64,000 nt of DNA from Oscillospiraceae bacterium (GTDB lineage: Bacteria; Bacillota; Clostridia; Oscillospirales; Oscillospiraceae), in contig CADCKQ010000004.1 of assembly GCA_902802045.1 (NCBI GenBank), positions 1 to 64,000 on the forward strand, given 5' to 3'. Positions 23,493 to 32,205 of the stretch are shown here, piece after piece (position 1 is the stretch's first letter; the number at the start of each line of letters is the position of its first letter). A program made the translations under genes and the position numbers. Under the pieces are notes generated by a model. That model did no database searches and was not told the origin of the DNA. It saw only the letters and a program-made list of their open reading frames with translations.

Positions 23493-25472
23493 ATGAAACG
23501 TCAAACATATAGAAAACAGAGTATTGTTTCCATGGCTGCCCGTTGGGGCATACTGTTTTTACTTGTATTATTATGCCTTTGCACGAGATTCTACCGTTTT
23601 GCATACCAGACAGCTGCAATAGCTGCACTATGTCTTATATGTTTCATACTGTTTATCTCTAGGCGAGCTCTGATAAGGAGTGACGCTGCAGTTTTTGTAC
23701 TTTTTTTTATTCTTCTTTTTGCACTTATAATATATAGCTGTATTTGCTATGGAATCAATCATTCAACATATGAGAAGCATGACGTTGACAGAAATATTTA
23801 TAAAAATAAAAAGATTCTAGTAATGATCCCGCATGAAGACGATGAGATAAACCTTTGCGGCGGTATGTATGAGCTTCTCAAGGATTCAAATGAAGTTTAT
23901 GTAATGTTTTCCACAAACGGGGACAAGATATCTGACGGAGAAACGAGGATCAGAGAGGCTGTAAAGTCTTTGGATGTAATGGGTATCGACAGGGACCATA
24001 TTATTTTCCTTGGTTATGGTGATGGTGTGGAAGTCGATGGCGTTCATATGTACAATCTTCCGGGAGATGAAGTCTTCGTTTCAACACCGGGTCGAACATC
24101 CACATATGCTGGGTACGGCTTTTCACCTTATAGGAATTCCGAATACACGCGGGACAACATGAAAAATGACATAAAAAGTCTTGTTCTTGATGTAATGCCG
24201 GATGTCATTTTCTGTGTGGATTATGATTCCCATCAGGATCACAGAGCTCTGTCACTTCTCTTCGAAGAAGCAATGGGGGAGATACTCAGGGAAAACAATG
24301 GAAAATATACGCCTGTTGTTTTCAAGGGATTTGCCTATTCATCCGCCTTTTGGGCTGCATTTGACTTTTACGCAGATAATATTATATCTACGGTACGCTA
24401 TTCAGCGGATTACCCTTATCCCGGTACGGACTACATGGGAGAAAACAATATTTATCTCTGGAATGACAGAGTAAGATTCCCTGTAGCGGAAAACGGCCTT
24501 TCACATACACTTCACGCCAGCAATCAGTTCAAAGCCATGAGAGAGCATGAATCTCAAGAAAATATTATGCATGCCATGAACCATATGGTCGAGATAATAA
24601 ACGGTGACAGAGTTTTCTGGATTCGAGATACTTCCTCGCTCCTCTATGATGCACAGATCGACGCTTCTTCCGGAGATCCTTCTGTCCTGACCGATTTTAA
24701 GTTAACGGATTCTTCTGATGTGCATGACAAAGAACGGAAGCCGTTTGAGAACCTCTGGTCTCCGGACAGCTCGGATGAAGAAAAGGCTGTGACTTTCACA
24801 TTTGAAAGACCGGTTGATCTGGATTCAGTGCGTCTGTATGACAATCCTTCTCTTGAAGATAATATTTTGGAAGCCCAGATCGTTTTTTCGGACAGAACGG
24901 AAATAACTACATACTCTCTTCCGGAGAACGGCACCGCCGCTGTAATTAATTTTGCTGAAAAGAAAAATATTACCTCATTCACCGTAAGGATTCTTAAATT
25001 CGAGGGAGAAAACTTTGGACTAAGTGAAGTTGAAGCTTATTATGCTTATGATCCTTTGGCATTTATTCCTGAGATCATCAAGCTCACAGATGATGATGGA
25101 AATTTTGTATATGACTATACTGTGTCGGACCATCCAGTAATATTTTCGGTATACGATTCTGTTTCTCCGCGTTCTAGTTCCAGCGAATTCAAGCTCGAGA
25201 TAATGAGAGGAGACTGCCTTATCAATAATACGGGCAGGGACACGTTCGAGATATCATGTCCGAAAAGAGGTAAAGCAGTTCTTGCCCTTTATAAAGAAGG
25301 TAACGATCGGCCTTCAGATATGATCACAGTCAGAAACCCCAGCCAGCTTCAGAGAACCTGGATTAAGCTTCTTGTTGATTTGGAGCAGAGATACTATGGC
25401 AAACCCGGTTTTTATACAGTTTCCGACCAAATTAGATATTTTAAAGGCGTTTTTCAGAAACTCCAAGGATGA
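23493..25472 (+). CDS. PIG-L/LmbE-family deacetylase, membrane-anchored, with C-terminal binding region
   Basis: 659 aa. Three hydrophobic segments (about residues 15-30, 38-55, 65-86) lead into a PIG-L domain starting at KKILVMIPHEDDE, where H114, D116 and D117 form the zinc site. The second motif SHQDH supplies the other ligand. The domain would deacetylate N-acetyl sugars outside the cell. Residues after about 400 contain beta-rich sequence (PVDLDSVRLYDNP) resembling a discoidin-like carbohydrate-binding domain. Codon use is more A/T-rich than neighbours, so recent acquisition is possible. Confidence 0.78.
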   Translation: MKRQTYRKQSIVSMAARWGILFLLVLLCLCTRFYRFAYQTAAIAALCLICFILFISRRALIRSDAAVFVLFFILLFALIIYSCICYGINHSTYEKHDVDRNIYKNKKILVMIPHEDDEINLCGGMYELLKDSNEVYVMFSTNGDKISDGETRIREAVKSLDVMGIDRDHIIFLGYGDGVEVDGVHMYNLPGDEVFVSTPGRTSTYAGYGFSPYRNSEYTRDNMKNDIKSLVLDVMPDVIFCVDYDSHQDHRALSLLFEEAMGEILRENNGKYTPVVFKGFAYSSAFWAAFDFYADNIISTVRYSADYPYPGTDYMGENNIYLWNDRVRFPVAENGLSHTLHASNQFKAMREHESQENIMHAMNHMVEIINGDRVFWIRDTSSLLYDAQIDASSGDPSVLTDFKLTDSSDVHDKERKPFENLWSPDSSDEEKAVTFTFERPVDLDSVRLYDNPSLEDNILEAQIVFSDRTEITTYSLPENGTAAVINFAEKKNITSFTVRILKFEGENFGLSEVEAYYAYDPLAFIPEIIKLTDDDGNFVYDYTVSDHPVIFSVYDSVSPRSSSSEFKLEIMRGDCLINNTGRDTFEISCPKRGKAVLALYKEGNDRPSDMITVRNPSQLQRTWIKLLVDLEQRYYGKPGFYTVSDQIRYFKGVFQKLQG

Positions 25473-25500
25473 GAGGACTCATGATTAATATGTATAAAAC

Positions 25501-25531
25501 AACAGGAATCGGTATATACCCGATTCCTGTT
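25501..25531 (-). terminator. Terminator downstream of tRNA-Pro
   Basis: A 12-bp stem (25501-25512 with 25520-25531). On the minus strand it is followed by a T-rich tract, so it ends the tRNA-Pro transcript; it may also stop the plus-strand deacetylase gene. Confidence 0.8.
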
Positions 25532-25533
25532 GT

Positions 25534-25609
25534 TGGTCCGAGTGGAGGGATTTGAACCCCCGGCATCTTGGTCCCAAACCAAGCGCGCTACCAGCTGCGC
25601 TACACCCGG
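25534..25609 (-). tRNA. tRNA-Pro (anticodon TGG)
   Basis: 76 nt. Acceptor CCGGGTG pairs with CACTCGG with one wobble; anticodon stem CTTGG/CCAAG encloses TTTGGGA; the CCA end is encoded. Confidence 0.93.
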
Positions 25610-25672
25610 ATATCGTTTCAAAGCTTTGTGATTATATCCCAGTTTTAGTTATTTAGCAAGTGTTTTATATGC

Positions 25673-25702
25673 TTGACTTAATGCTTTGATATAAGGTATA
25701 CT
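25673..25702 (+). promoter_or_regulatory. Promoter of the nrfA-resB-ccsA cassette
   Basis: TTGACT at 25673-25678 and TATACT at 25697-25702, spacer 18 bp, 44 bp before the nrfA ATG. No FNR-type palindrome was recognised. Confidence 0.7.
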
Positions 25703-25746
25703 GCACATGTATAGTTTCATTATTTTACATATAAAGAGGGGAAATA

Positions 25747-27357
25747 ATGGAAGAAGAGAAAAGGGAAAAACTGCTTGACTGGGCAGGAATTGCATGCGGA
25801 CTGATCGTAGTTTTAGGTCTGGTCCTATCTTATGTTCTATATTCGTCAGGCAGCCGTGCCGGTTCCAGAACGAGAAATGTTCCTTCAACTGCGCAGGATC
25901 TCACAGGTACCGGAGAAGGGCGCAACGGGCCTATAGGGGTTGAGATAGTTGCCGATGAAAACGGGATCTACTTCATTAAAGTGACCGATCATGATGAGAC
26001 CCGGGATATAGGTACGCTTGCGATTAATAAGCTGCCCCGGTCGATCTATAAAGCACAGACGCTTAATATTGATGCTGTCTCCGGAGCTACTTTTACCTCG
26101 AAGGGTATCAGACAGGCTGTATCGGACGCGCTCGAGTCTGGCGGGATAGACCCGACGATCTTCAGAGGAGGAGATCTTAAGCTCAACCGGATCGCAACCG
26201 GACTTGAAGCAGGCACACAGTCCGGAATCAAGTTCATCAAAGCATCAGATTACGAGAGCACTTACCCCGAGATCTACGCGAGCTACATGAAGAATTCCGA
26301 AAATGACGAGGTCATTGAGTACACAGAGGCAGACCCGTTTATCAAGAACCTTTTTGCCGGTTACGGATTTGCAAAATCATACGGCTCGGCAAGAGGGCAT
26401 ACATATGTTATCGAGGATATCACATCTACGGGCAGACCTCATAAGCTCGCAAACTGCTTTACATGCAAAGTTCCGCAAATGACAGAAGCGGTCCTCAGTA
26501 TGGGGGAGAGCGCGTATAAAATGTCATTTGAGGATATGCAGGCGGATGTTCTTGCGAGCGGGAATGAAGTTTTGAGCTGCTTCAACTGCCATGCAAACGA
26601 GCCCGGCACGATGGTCGTCACGCACTCATATATTACCAAAGCTCTCGGAGATGATCTGCAGAAAGTCGACGGAAGCGTTCTTGCCTGTGCACAGTGCCAT
26701 ATAGATTACTACATGGCCCCCGGGACCAGTGTTGTGACGCCGCCCTGGACAAGCCTGGAATCCGCAAATCCTGACTCCATGCTCGAATATTTCAATGAGC
26801 TTATGGTGGAAGACGAAAACGGAAAACCGTTAGTATACGCCGACTATGTCAATCCGGACAACGGTGTCCGTCAGGTAATGGTAAACCATCCCGAATTTGA
26901 GACATTCACGGGTGAGGGCAGCATTCACAGAGATATGTTCACCTGTGCCGACTGCCACATGGGCATGGCCGTCGCGGCGGACGGAACGACTTATAAGAGC
27001 CACTATCTGATTTCTCCGCTTCAGAATCAGGAACTCATAGACAAGACCTGCTCCAAGTGCCACAGCGATCTTGCCGCGGATGTTAAGAAGATCCGGGACG
27101 AGACTACCAGAAGAGAGACCGAAATCGGACAAGACCTGGAAGCACTTCTGGCGGACATAACGGAGTGTGTAAACGGAGGCAAATACACGGACGAAGAGCT
27201 TGATGCTATCCGGATGAGTTACAGAAACGCGCAGTGGTACTGGAACTTCACATATGTTGAAAACAGTGAGGGCGCTCACAACTCCAAGCTCACTTACGAA
27301 TGCCTCGACAAGGCCGAGGCTGGAATCGAAGCCACAAGGGCATTGATGAGAAAATAA
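25747..27357 (+). CDS. nrfA: FMN-binding domain fused to pentaheme nitrite reductase NrfA
   Basis: 536 aa. A signal anchor (residues 12-33) leads to an FMN-binding domain (about 60-135) with the flavinylation motif SGAT (T115). The rest is a cytochrome c nitrite reductase. The catalytic heme motif is CFTCK (237-241), with Lys as heme ligand, and four more hemes bind at CFNCH (278), CAQCH (314), CADCH (400) and CSKCH (435). ARGHTY (R216), CAQCHIDYY (Tyr near 321) and GSIHRD (H394) match the active-site Arg, Tyr and His of known NrfA. It should reduce nitrite to ammonium outside the membrane. No NrfH or NapC-type quinol dehydrogenase is nearby, so the flavin domain probably feeds electrons. AGAGGGG precedes the ATG. 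Confidence 0.9.
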   Translation: MEEEKREKLLDWAGIACGLIVVLGLVLSYVLYSSGSRAGSRTRNVPSTAQDLTGTGEGRNGPIGVEIVADENGIYFIKVTDHDETRDIGTLAINKLPRSIYKAQTLNIDAVSGATFTSKGIRQAVSDALESGGIDPTIFRGGDLKLNRIATGLEAGTQSGIKFIKASDYESTYPEIYASYMKNSENDEVIEYTEADPFIKNLFAGYGFAKSYGSARGHTYVIEDITSTGRPHKLANCFTCKVPQMTEAVLSMGESAYKMSFEDMQADVLASGNEVLSCFNCHANEPGTMVVTHSYITKALGDDLQKVDGSVLACAQCHIDYYMAPGTSVVTPPWTSLESANPDSMLEYFNELMVEDENGKPLVYADYVNPDNGVRQVMVNHPEFETFTGEGSIHRDMFTCADCHMGMAVAADGTTYKSHYLISPLQNQELIDKTCSKCHSDLAADVKKIRDETTRRETEIGQDLEALLADITECVNGGKYTDEELDAIRMSYRNAQWYWNFTYVENSEGAHNSKLTYECLDKAEAGIEATRALMRK

Positions 27358-27373
27358 TAAAATGAACGGATTT

Positions 27374-27401
27374 ACCCGCCCTGCTTAACAGCGGGGCGGG
27401 T
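27374..27401 (+). promoter_or_regulatory. GC-rich intercistronic hairpin between nrfA and resB
   Basis: An 11-bp stem with one G-T pair (27374-27384 with 27391-27401) lies 12 bp before the resB ATG and has no long T-run. It may be a weak terminator or a processing site lowering resB expression relative to nrfA. A clear RBS for resB is not seen. Confidence 0.5.
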
Positions 27402-27413
27402 ATTGCAATTATT

Positions 27414-28655
27414 ATGAGAAAACTGCTGAACTTTATGCGCTCGATGCGCTTCGGAATAATACTTCTTCTTCTGATAGCCGCTGTATCCGTCGTCGGCTCT
27501 CTGATACCGCAGGGAAATGAGCCCGCGTATTATGCGAAGATATACGGAAGCGGACATCCGTGGATACTTCTGCTGGGACTTGACAATGTTTTCAAAGGCT
27601 GGGTCTTTATTGCGCTTACTGTCCTCCTGTCCCTGAATCTTACGCTCTGTTCGGTTGTCAGAATAAGAAAGACCGTGAGTGAAGGAAAGGACCTTCTTGA
27701 AAATGTTTCACGCCTGCCCGATGCAGGTTCCGCGACTCCTGAAGAGATCGGTAAAATAAAACAGCATCTTAAGTCCAAAAGATGCAGGGAGAAACAGTTT
27801 GACTGCGGCACCGTATACTATAAAAACCTTTTGGGACGATACGGCACTTTTGTTACACATCTCGCCATCCTCCTGACCGTAGTTTTCGGGGCGTTGGCTC
27901 TTTCACTTCCAATCGTAACGGATCAGACCTGTTATCCGGGCAACAGCATTACGATGAAAGACGGCACGGAGATCTATGTCGATTCTTTTTCGATCGAGGA
28001 TGAAGAGGGAAATCTTAATTACAACAGCTTTGTACAGCTTACACTCAGCGACGGCAGGCAGAGCGAGATTCAACAGATCAGAGTCAACTATCCGCTGTCG
28101 TTCCGTGGGTATAAAGTATATCAGCAGACCTACGGAACAGCCGGATCTGTAGAAGTAGTCAATGCCAGGACCGGGGGGCAGGATGTTTTCATCCTTGAAG
28201 AGTCCGCGTTCTTGAGCACGGACGGCATGAACGGGATATTCTACAGAGACCTTTACCCCGGATTCGTGAAAGACGGGAACGGCAATTATACACTGATTAC
28301 TTCCACATCCGGAAGCTATCCGGATCCTGTATATGATATCGCAATTATGTCTGAGGGGGAGCAGACAGACGTGCTCGCATTCCCCGGAGATGAGATAACG
28401 CTCGGAGACTTCAAATATGTGTTCAATGATCCGGTAGAATATCCGGGGCTTCGCATAAAGCATACTCCGAATCTGGTCAATGTACTGCTCCTGATATCAT
28501 TCGTGCTTCTGACGGCAGGGCTTTATATGACGTTTTTCACGGTTCCGAGCCTTGTAAAGGTCAGCGGCACGGGATATGCTGTTGCCGGACCGAAACCGGA
28601 AGCTGACAGAATAGAGATTGAAATGATACTAAAGAACGGAGAGACAAATCTATGA
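27414..28655 (+). CDS. resB: ResB-like cytochrome c biogenesis protein
   Basis: 413 aa. It opens with two close membrane helices (about residues 12-30 and 63-80), a third near 140-165, a large extracytoplasmic domain, and a last helix near 360-385. This is the ResB/Ccs1 layout, shorter than some homologues. ResB works with CcsA to bring heme to apocytochromes c outside the membrane (system II). It lies directly after nrfA and overlaps ccsA by 4 bases. Confidence 0.85.
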   Translation: MRKLLNFMRSMRFGIILLLLIAAVSVVGSLIPQGNEPAYYAKIYGSGHPWILLLGLDNVFKGWVFIALTVLLSLNLTLCSVVRIRKTVSEGKDLLENVSRLPDAGSATPEEIGKIKQHLKSKRCREKQFDCGTVYYKNLLGRYGTFVTHLAILLTVVFGALALSLPIVTDQTCYPGNSITMKDGTEIYVDSFSIEDEEGNLNYNSFVQLTLSDGRQSEIQQIRVNYPLSFRGYKVYQQTYGTAGSVEVVNARTGGQDVFILEESAFLSTDGMNGIFYRDLYPGFVKDGNGNYTLITSTSGSYPDPVYDIAIMSEGEQTDVLAFPGDEITLGDFKYVFNDPVEYPGLRIKHTPNLVNVLLLISFVLLTAGLYMTFFTVPSLVKVSGTGYAVAGPKPEADRIEIEMILKNGETNL

Positions 28656-29440
28656 ACGCACTGTTTTTCGGATCGCTGATACTTCTGTTTGCAGCATCTG
28701 CTCTTCAGATGATCGGAAGCGTATTCAAAAAGGAAAAGCTTTCGAAAATCGCTTGGATCGTATTTCTGACGGCTTTTGCCGCTCTGTCGGTTTTCATAGT
28801 GATCAGAGGATTTTCCGCCAAGCGGGTTCCTCTTGCAAACCAGTTCGAATTTGCAACGGCATTTGCCTGGGGCATCTGTCTTATGCTTGCGGTATTGAGA
28901 CTGCGGTATAAAGCTGACTGGATATCTGCAGTTGCAATTCCCGCTGCGTTCATTGTCCTGAGCTATGCGGCTCTCCAGCCCAAGGAGATAACGGACCTAA
29001 TGCCTGCTCTAAAAAGCTCGTGGTTTGTTTTCCATATAGGCTCTGCAGTCTTCTCGTATTCTGCCTTTATAATTGCCGGATGTGTCGGGCTCAGATACAT
29101 TCTTGCGAGCAAGAAGGAAAATGCAGATGAACTCAAGCTGCACAGGATGGATTATATGAGCTACAGGATGATAGCTTTCGGGTTTCTGATGCTCACGATA
29201 ACGATTCTGACAGGCGCCTTGTGGGCGGAGCAGGCCTGGTCGTCATTCTGGACTTGGGACCCGAAAGAGGTATGGGCGCTCATCACATGGATCATTTATG
29301 CCGTATATCTTCACTTAAGACTCAGAAGCAAAAAAAGCGGCATAAAGATGGCCTGGTTCGCGCTTATCGCGGTTCCCGTCGTGCTCTTTACATTTGCGGG
29401 CGTGAATACGCTAATCCCCGGCCTTCACAGTTACGGTTAA
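28652..29440 (+). CDS. ccsA: CcsA/ResC-like heme-handling cytochrome c assembly protein
   Basis: 262 aa, about eight membrane helices. The Trp-rich WWD-type motif WSSFWTWDPKEVWALITW (about residues 192-209) binds heme, and His near 127 (VFHIGSAVFSY) and near the C-terminus (LHSYG) are likely heme-ligating. With ResB it forms a complete system II unit, presumably dedicated to the CXXCK-containing NrfA, as NrfI is in Wolinella. Confidence 0.9.
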   Translation: MNALFFGSLILLFAASALQMIGSVFKKEKLSKIAWIVFLTAFAALSVFIVIRGFSAKRVPLANQFEFATAFAWGICLMLAVLRLRYKADWISAVAIPAAFIVLSYAALQPKEITDLMPALKSSWFVFHIGSAVFSYSAFIIAGCVGLRYILASKKENADELKLHRMDYMSYRMIAFGFLMLTITILTGALWAEQAWSSFWTWDPKEVWALITWIIYAVYLHLRLRSKKSGIKMAWFALIAVPVVLFTFAGVNTLIPGLHSYG

Positions 29441-29442
29441 GA

Positions 29443-29476
29443 TAAAACAGCGGCATGTGAACATGCCGCTGTTTTA
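29443..29476 (+). terminator. Bidirectional terminator between ccsA and tRNA-Leu
   Basis: A near-perfect 16-bp inverted repeat (29443-29458 with 29461-29476) with A and T ends on both sides. Confidence 0.9.
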
Positions 29477-29564
29477 TGGTGCGCGAGGCGGGACTTGAAC
29501 CCGCACGTCCGGAGTGGACACTAGAACCTGAATCTAGCGAGTCTGCCAATTCCACCACTCGCGC
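29477..29564 (-). tRNA. tRNA-Leu (anticodon CAG)
   Basis: 88 nt with a long variable arm. Acceptor GCGCGAG pairs with CTCGCGC; anticodon stem CTAGA/TCTAG encloses TTCAGGT; encoded CCA. Confidence 0.93.
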
Positions 29565-29626
29565 ATATTCAATTGCCTGATGATATTAGCAAAAAACGGG
29601 GTCAATGTCAAGAAAAACAATTGTCC

Positions 29627-29655
29627 TTGAAAATTAAAAACTCTTATGCTATTAT
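29627..29655 (+). promoter_or_regulatory. Promoter of tRNA-Val
   Basis: TTGAAA at 29627-29632 and TATTAT at 29650-29655, spacer 17 bp, 11 bp before the tRNA. Confidence 0.65.
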
Positions 29656-29666
29656 TTAAAAGCTTT

Positions 29667-29743
29667 GGAGGGTTAGCTCAGCTGGTCAGAGCGTCCGCCT
29701 CACACGCGGAAGGTCGGCGGTTCGAGCCCGCCACTCTCCACCA
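29667..29743 (+). tRNA. tRNA-Val (anticodon CAC)
   Basis: 77 nt. Acceptor GGAGGGT pairs with ACTCTCC with one wobble; the anticodon loop CTCACAC gives CAC; T-loop TTCGAGC; encoded CCA. Confidence 0.93.
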
Positions 29744-29752
29744 GAACAGAAG

Positions 29753-29787
29753 CACCGGAACGATAAGGTATGTCGGTCCGGTGTTTT
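29753..29787 (+). terminator. Terminator after tRNA-Val
   Basis: Stem CACCGGA (29753-29759) with TCCGGTG (29777-29783) followed by TTTTTT. Confidence 0.8.
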
Positions 29788-29858
29788 TTGTCTGAATGCT
29801 TTGTAAACAATAGCCGATATCGGTATACAAGAATTGTTTTTTTTGCTAAAATATACTT

Positions 29859-30482
29859 ATGGACAGAGACGACGCAATCGAAACTATCTTCCACAGAGAG
29901 AAAAAGAGTATCCTGACTTTCGCGATCATTATACTCAATGCACTTTTATTTGCCGTGGAAAACACCGGAGAAGGGCTTACTGCTTCACACATGCTGGAGC
30001 TCGGAGCTGCATTTCCTCCGTTCATTGCGGAAGGCCAGTACTGGCGTCTTATTACAGCGCTTTTCCTGCATGGCAGTCTGAGACATCTCGGAAGCAATAT
30101 GCTCGGCCTTTTCTTTCTTGGAGATGCCGCGGAAAGCCGTATCGGAAGGATCAGATTTCTCGTACTTTATCTCGGCGGGGGAGTACTCGGAAATCTCTTT
30201 TCCTTTTGGCGTGCGTATTCGGTCGGAGAAGCAGTCGTCTCAGTCGGTGCTTCGACCTCTGTGTTCGCACTTTTCGGCTTTCTGCTGGTCAGTTTTCTGA
30301 AGGACTCAAAGCGCGGTGTAAAGACTCCGGTAAGGCGGTTTGTGATCTACCTTGTCCTCGCGCTTCTCTCCGGATTCGCGGACCCTTATGTAGACGGGTA
30401 CGCCCATCTGGGAGGTCTTGTCGCGGGAGTGGTCTTGAGCCTTATACTGATTTCTTCCGGCGATAATACCGAGCCTTTCTGA
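29859..30482 (+). CDS. Rhomboid-family intramembrane serine protease
   Basis: 207 aa, six membrane helices. The conserved WRLITALFLHGSLRHLGSN stretch contains the HxxxN-type helix 2 motif. The catalytic Ser lies in VGASTSVFALFG and the catalytic His in YAHLGGL. It cleaves membrane proteins within the bilayer. The TAAAAT at 29847-29852 places transcription at or one base before the ATG, and there is no Shine-Dalgarno site, so a leaderless mRNA is likely. plsY follows 21 bp later and is probably co-transcribed. Confidence 0.88.
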   Translation: MDRDDAIETIFHREKKSILTFAIIILNALLFAVENTGEGLTASHMLELGAAFPPFIAEGQYWRLITALFLHGSLRHLGSNMLGLFFLGDAAESRIGRIRFLVLYLGGGVLGNLFSFWRAYSVGEAVVSVGASTSVFALFGFLLVSFLKDSKRGVKTPVRRFVIYLVLALLSGFADPYVDGYAHLGGLVAGVVLSLILISSGDNTEPF

Positions 30483-30503
30483 AATATATGAGGATATTTT
30501 TAT

Positions 30504-31118
30504 ATGTCTGATTTTATTATATTTGCATTAGCGGCAGTCTGCGGTTATCTCGCAGGAAGCATAAATCCCGCTGTGATAGCGTCGAAGCTGTTCTATAAGC
30601 GGGATATACGCGATCTCGGGAGCGGCAACCCCGGATTTACGAATTTCAAAAGAAATTTCGGGAACACGGCATATCTTGTAATGGCTGTGGATTTCTGCAA
30701 AGCAGCTCTTGTGGTCTCCGTATTCGCGCCTCTTTTTTCACGTTTCGGGCACCCGTATCAGCTGGGAGCTGCCTGGACAGGTCTCTTTGCGATGCTGGGG
30801 CACGACTTCCCGCTTTGGCACAGCTTCAGAGGCGGAAAGGGAGTTATGGTTGGCGTGACAACTTTGTTTTTCGTAAACTGGAAGGCAGGGCTTGTCGCCA
30901 TTGCCGTATGGATTATCGTACTGCTTGTTTTCAGGTTTATGTCTCTCGCAACCCTCAGCGGAGCATTCTTCGGGGTCGCTTCCCTGCCTCTTTTCGGTAC
31001 GGAAAAGTGGGCTCTTCTGATATGCATAATATTTGCCGTGCTTGTTTTTATAAGGCACTCGGAAAACATCAGGAGGCTCATAAGAGGTGAGGAGAGCAAA
31101 TTCTCCTTTAAAAACTGA
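30504..31118 (+). CDS. plsY: Acyl-phosphate:glycerol-3-phosphate acyltransferase PlsY
   Basis: 204 aa, about five membrane helices. All family motifs are visible: GSGNPGFTN, the glycine-rich HSFRGGKGV and the C-terminal RHSENIRRLIRGEE. The enzyme makes lysophosphatidate from acyl phosphate and glycerol-3-phosphate, the first step of membrane lipid synthesis. GAGGA lies 9 bases before the ATG. Confidence 0.95.
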   Translation: MSDFIIFALAAVCGYLAGSINPAVIASKLFYKRDIRDLGSGNPGFTNFKRNFGNTAYLVMAVDFCKAALVVSVFAPLFSRFGHPYQLGAAWTGLFAMLGHDFPLWHSFRGGKGVMVGVTTLFFVNWKAGLVAIAVWIIVLLVFRFMSLATLSGAFFGVASLPLFGTEKWALLICIIFAVLVFIRHSENIRRLIRGEESKFSFKN

Positions 31119-31136
31119 AAACAGCACCGTAAAAAC

Positions 31137-31175
31137 ACAGCCCGCACAGCATCTCTGCCGTGCGGGCTGTATCTT
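31137..31175 (+). terminator. Bidirectional terminator between plsY and DUF4342 gene
   Basis: An 11-bp GC-rich stem (31137-31147 with 31160-31170) flanked by A-rich and T-rich sequence. Confidence 0.85.
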
Positions 31176-31184
31176 TATTGTCTG

Positions 31185-31607
31185 TTACTGATCCTGATTT
31201 TTGTCTCCGTCGTCATACTCGAAGACCTCGGCGACGATCTCTTCTTCCTCACCGGACTTGTCTTCGTTTTCGCCGGATGTAAAGTCTGCAACTGTGTCTT
31301 TGACTTTCTCGGCAACATCCTGGGCTTTGTTGCGGATCTTGGCACCGGTCTCTCTGTTGAGAATGTCGACTATGCTTCCGTCGTCTTTTTCAACGTATAC
31401 AGTGCAGCCGAAACCGACAGTGGCGAGAACAGCAAGCAGAAGCGCCCACTTGGCAACTGCGAGCCCTACAACTCCGCCGACGACACCGGCGGTGACGGGA
31501 ATATTTACTATCTCTTTTCCGTCTTTCTCAACAACTATGCGGCTGACATTGCCTTTGGCAACCAGCTCTTTTATTTTTCCAACTATCTCTTTAGGGTCGA
31601 AATTCAT
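31185..31607 (-). CDS. DUF4342-like membrane-associated protein
   Basis: 140 aa. An N-terminal part (IVGKIKELVAKGNVSRIVV) and a hydrophobic segment (about residues 38-65, GVVGGVVGLAVAKWALLLA) match what I recall of DUF4342. The C-terminal third is strongly acidic and probably disordered. ATG at 31607 is chosen over TTG at 31613 because AGGAG then lies 8 bases away. Function unknown. Confidence 0.7.
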   Translation of the reverse strand: MNFDPKEIVGKIKELVAKGNVSRIVVEKDGKEIVNIPVTAGVVGGVVGLAVAKWALLLAVLATVGFGCTVYVEKDDGSIVDILNRETGAKIRNKAQDVAEKVKDTVADFTSGENEDKSGEEEEIVAEVFEYDDGDKNQDQ

Positions 31608-31710
31608 CTTCAAATCTCCTTTTCATTTTGTCAGGTTTTTCCTGTTGACCCGATTATATCATTTCATATACAAAAACAATGACCTAAATGTTAATTTTGT
31701 TAGATCCGCT

Positions 31711-32205
31711 TCAGTCGATTTTAATACGCCTGACCAGAAATCCCGCAGCTGTTCCGATCACTGCCCCTGCCAGAACTCCGCTGAGTATTAAAAAAGGAAG
31801 ATAATACTTTACTGCATTCGTCTCGAGAATAATGCACGCAGCGATTATCTGCCCCAGATTGTGAAGGACTCCGCCTGCAACGCTTACAGATATCTCCGAG
31901 AAAATGCCAGTTTTCTTGAGAATAACCATTCCCAGCAGGCTGAGTACTGCGCCTGCCATGCTGTAGAAGATCGCCCCGAGTCCGAAAAGCATCGACATGA
32001 CGAGCACCCTCACAAAAGAAACGAGACAGGCTTCCTTAAAGCCGAACCTGTAGAGAGCAAATATAACGGCGATGTTTGCAAGCCCGACCTTGACTCCGGG
32101 CACAGCAACAAAGGCCGGGATCTGGCTTTCTATGTATGAGAGGACCATGGCGACGGCCATAGTCATCGCGAGCATTGTCAGTTTTCTGGTTCCGTACTTC
32201 TTCAT
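31711..32205 (-). CDS. Gx transporter family membrane protein (Hpre_diP_synt_I type)
   Basis: 164 aa, five hydrophobic segments, with VAVPGVKVGLANIAVIFALY near the N-terminus, the hallmark of the family once named heptaprenyl diphosphate synthase component I. The fold resembles S-components of ECF transporters. In many Firmicutes the gene sits beside a NusG-domain-II protein or flavin-transfer genes; here it stands alone, so no substrate can be offered. Confidence 0.8.
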   Translation of the reverse strand: MKKYGTRKLTMLAMTMAVAMVLSYIESQIPAFVAVPGVKVGLANIAVIFALYRFGFKEACLVSFVRVLVMSMLFGLGAIFYSMAGAVLSLLGMVILKKTGIFSEISVSVAGGVLHNLGQIIAACIILETNAVKYYLPFLILSGVLAGAVIGTAAGFLVRRIKID

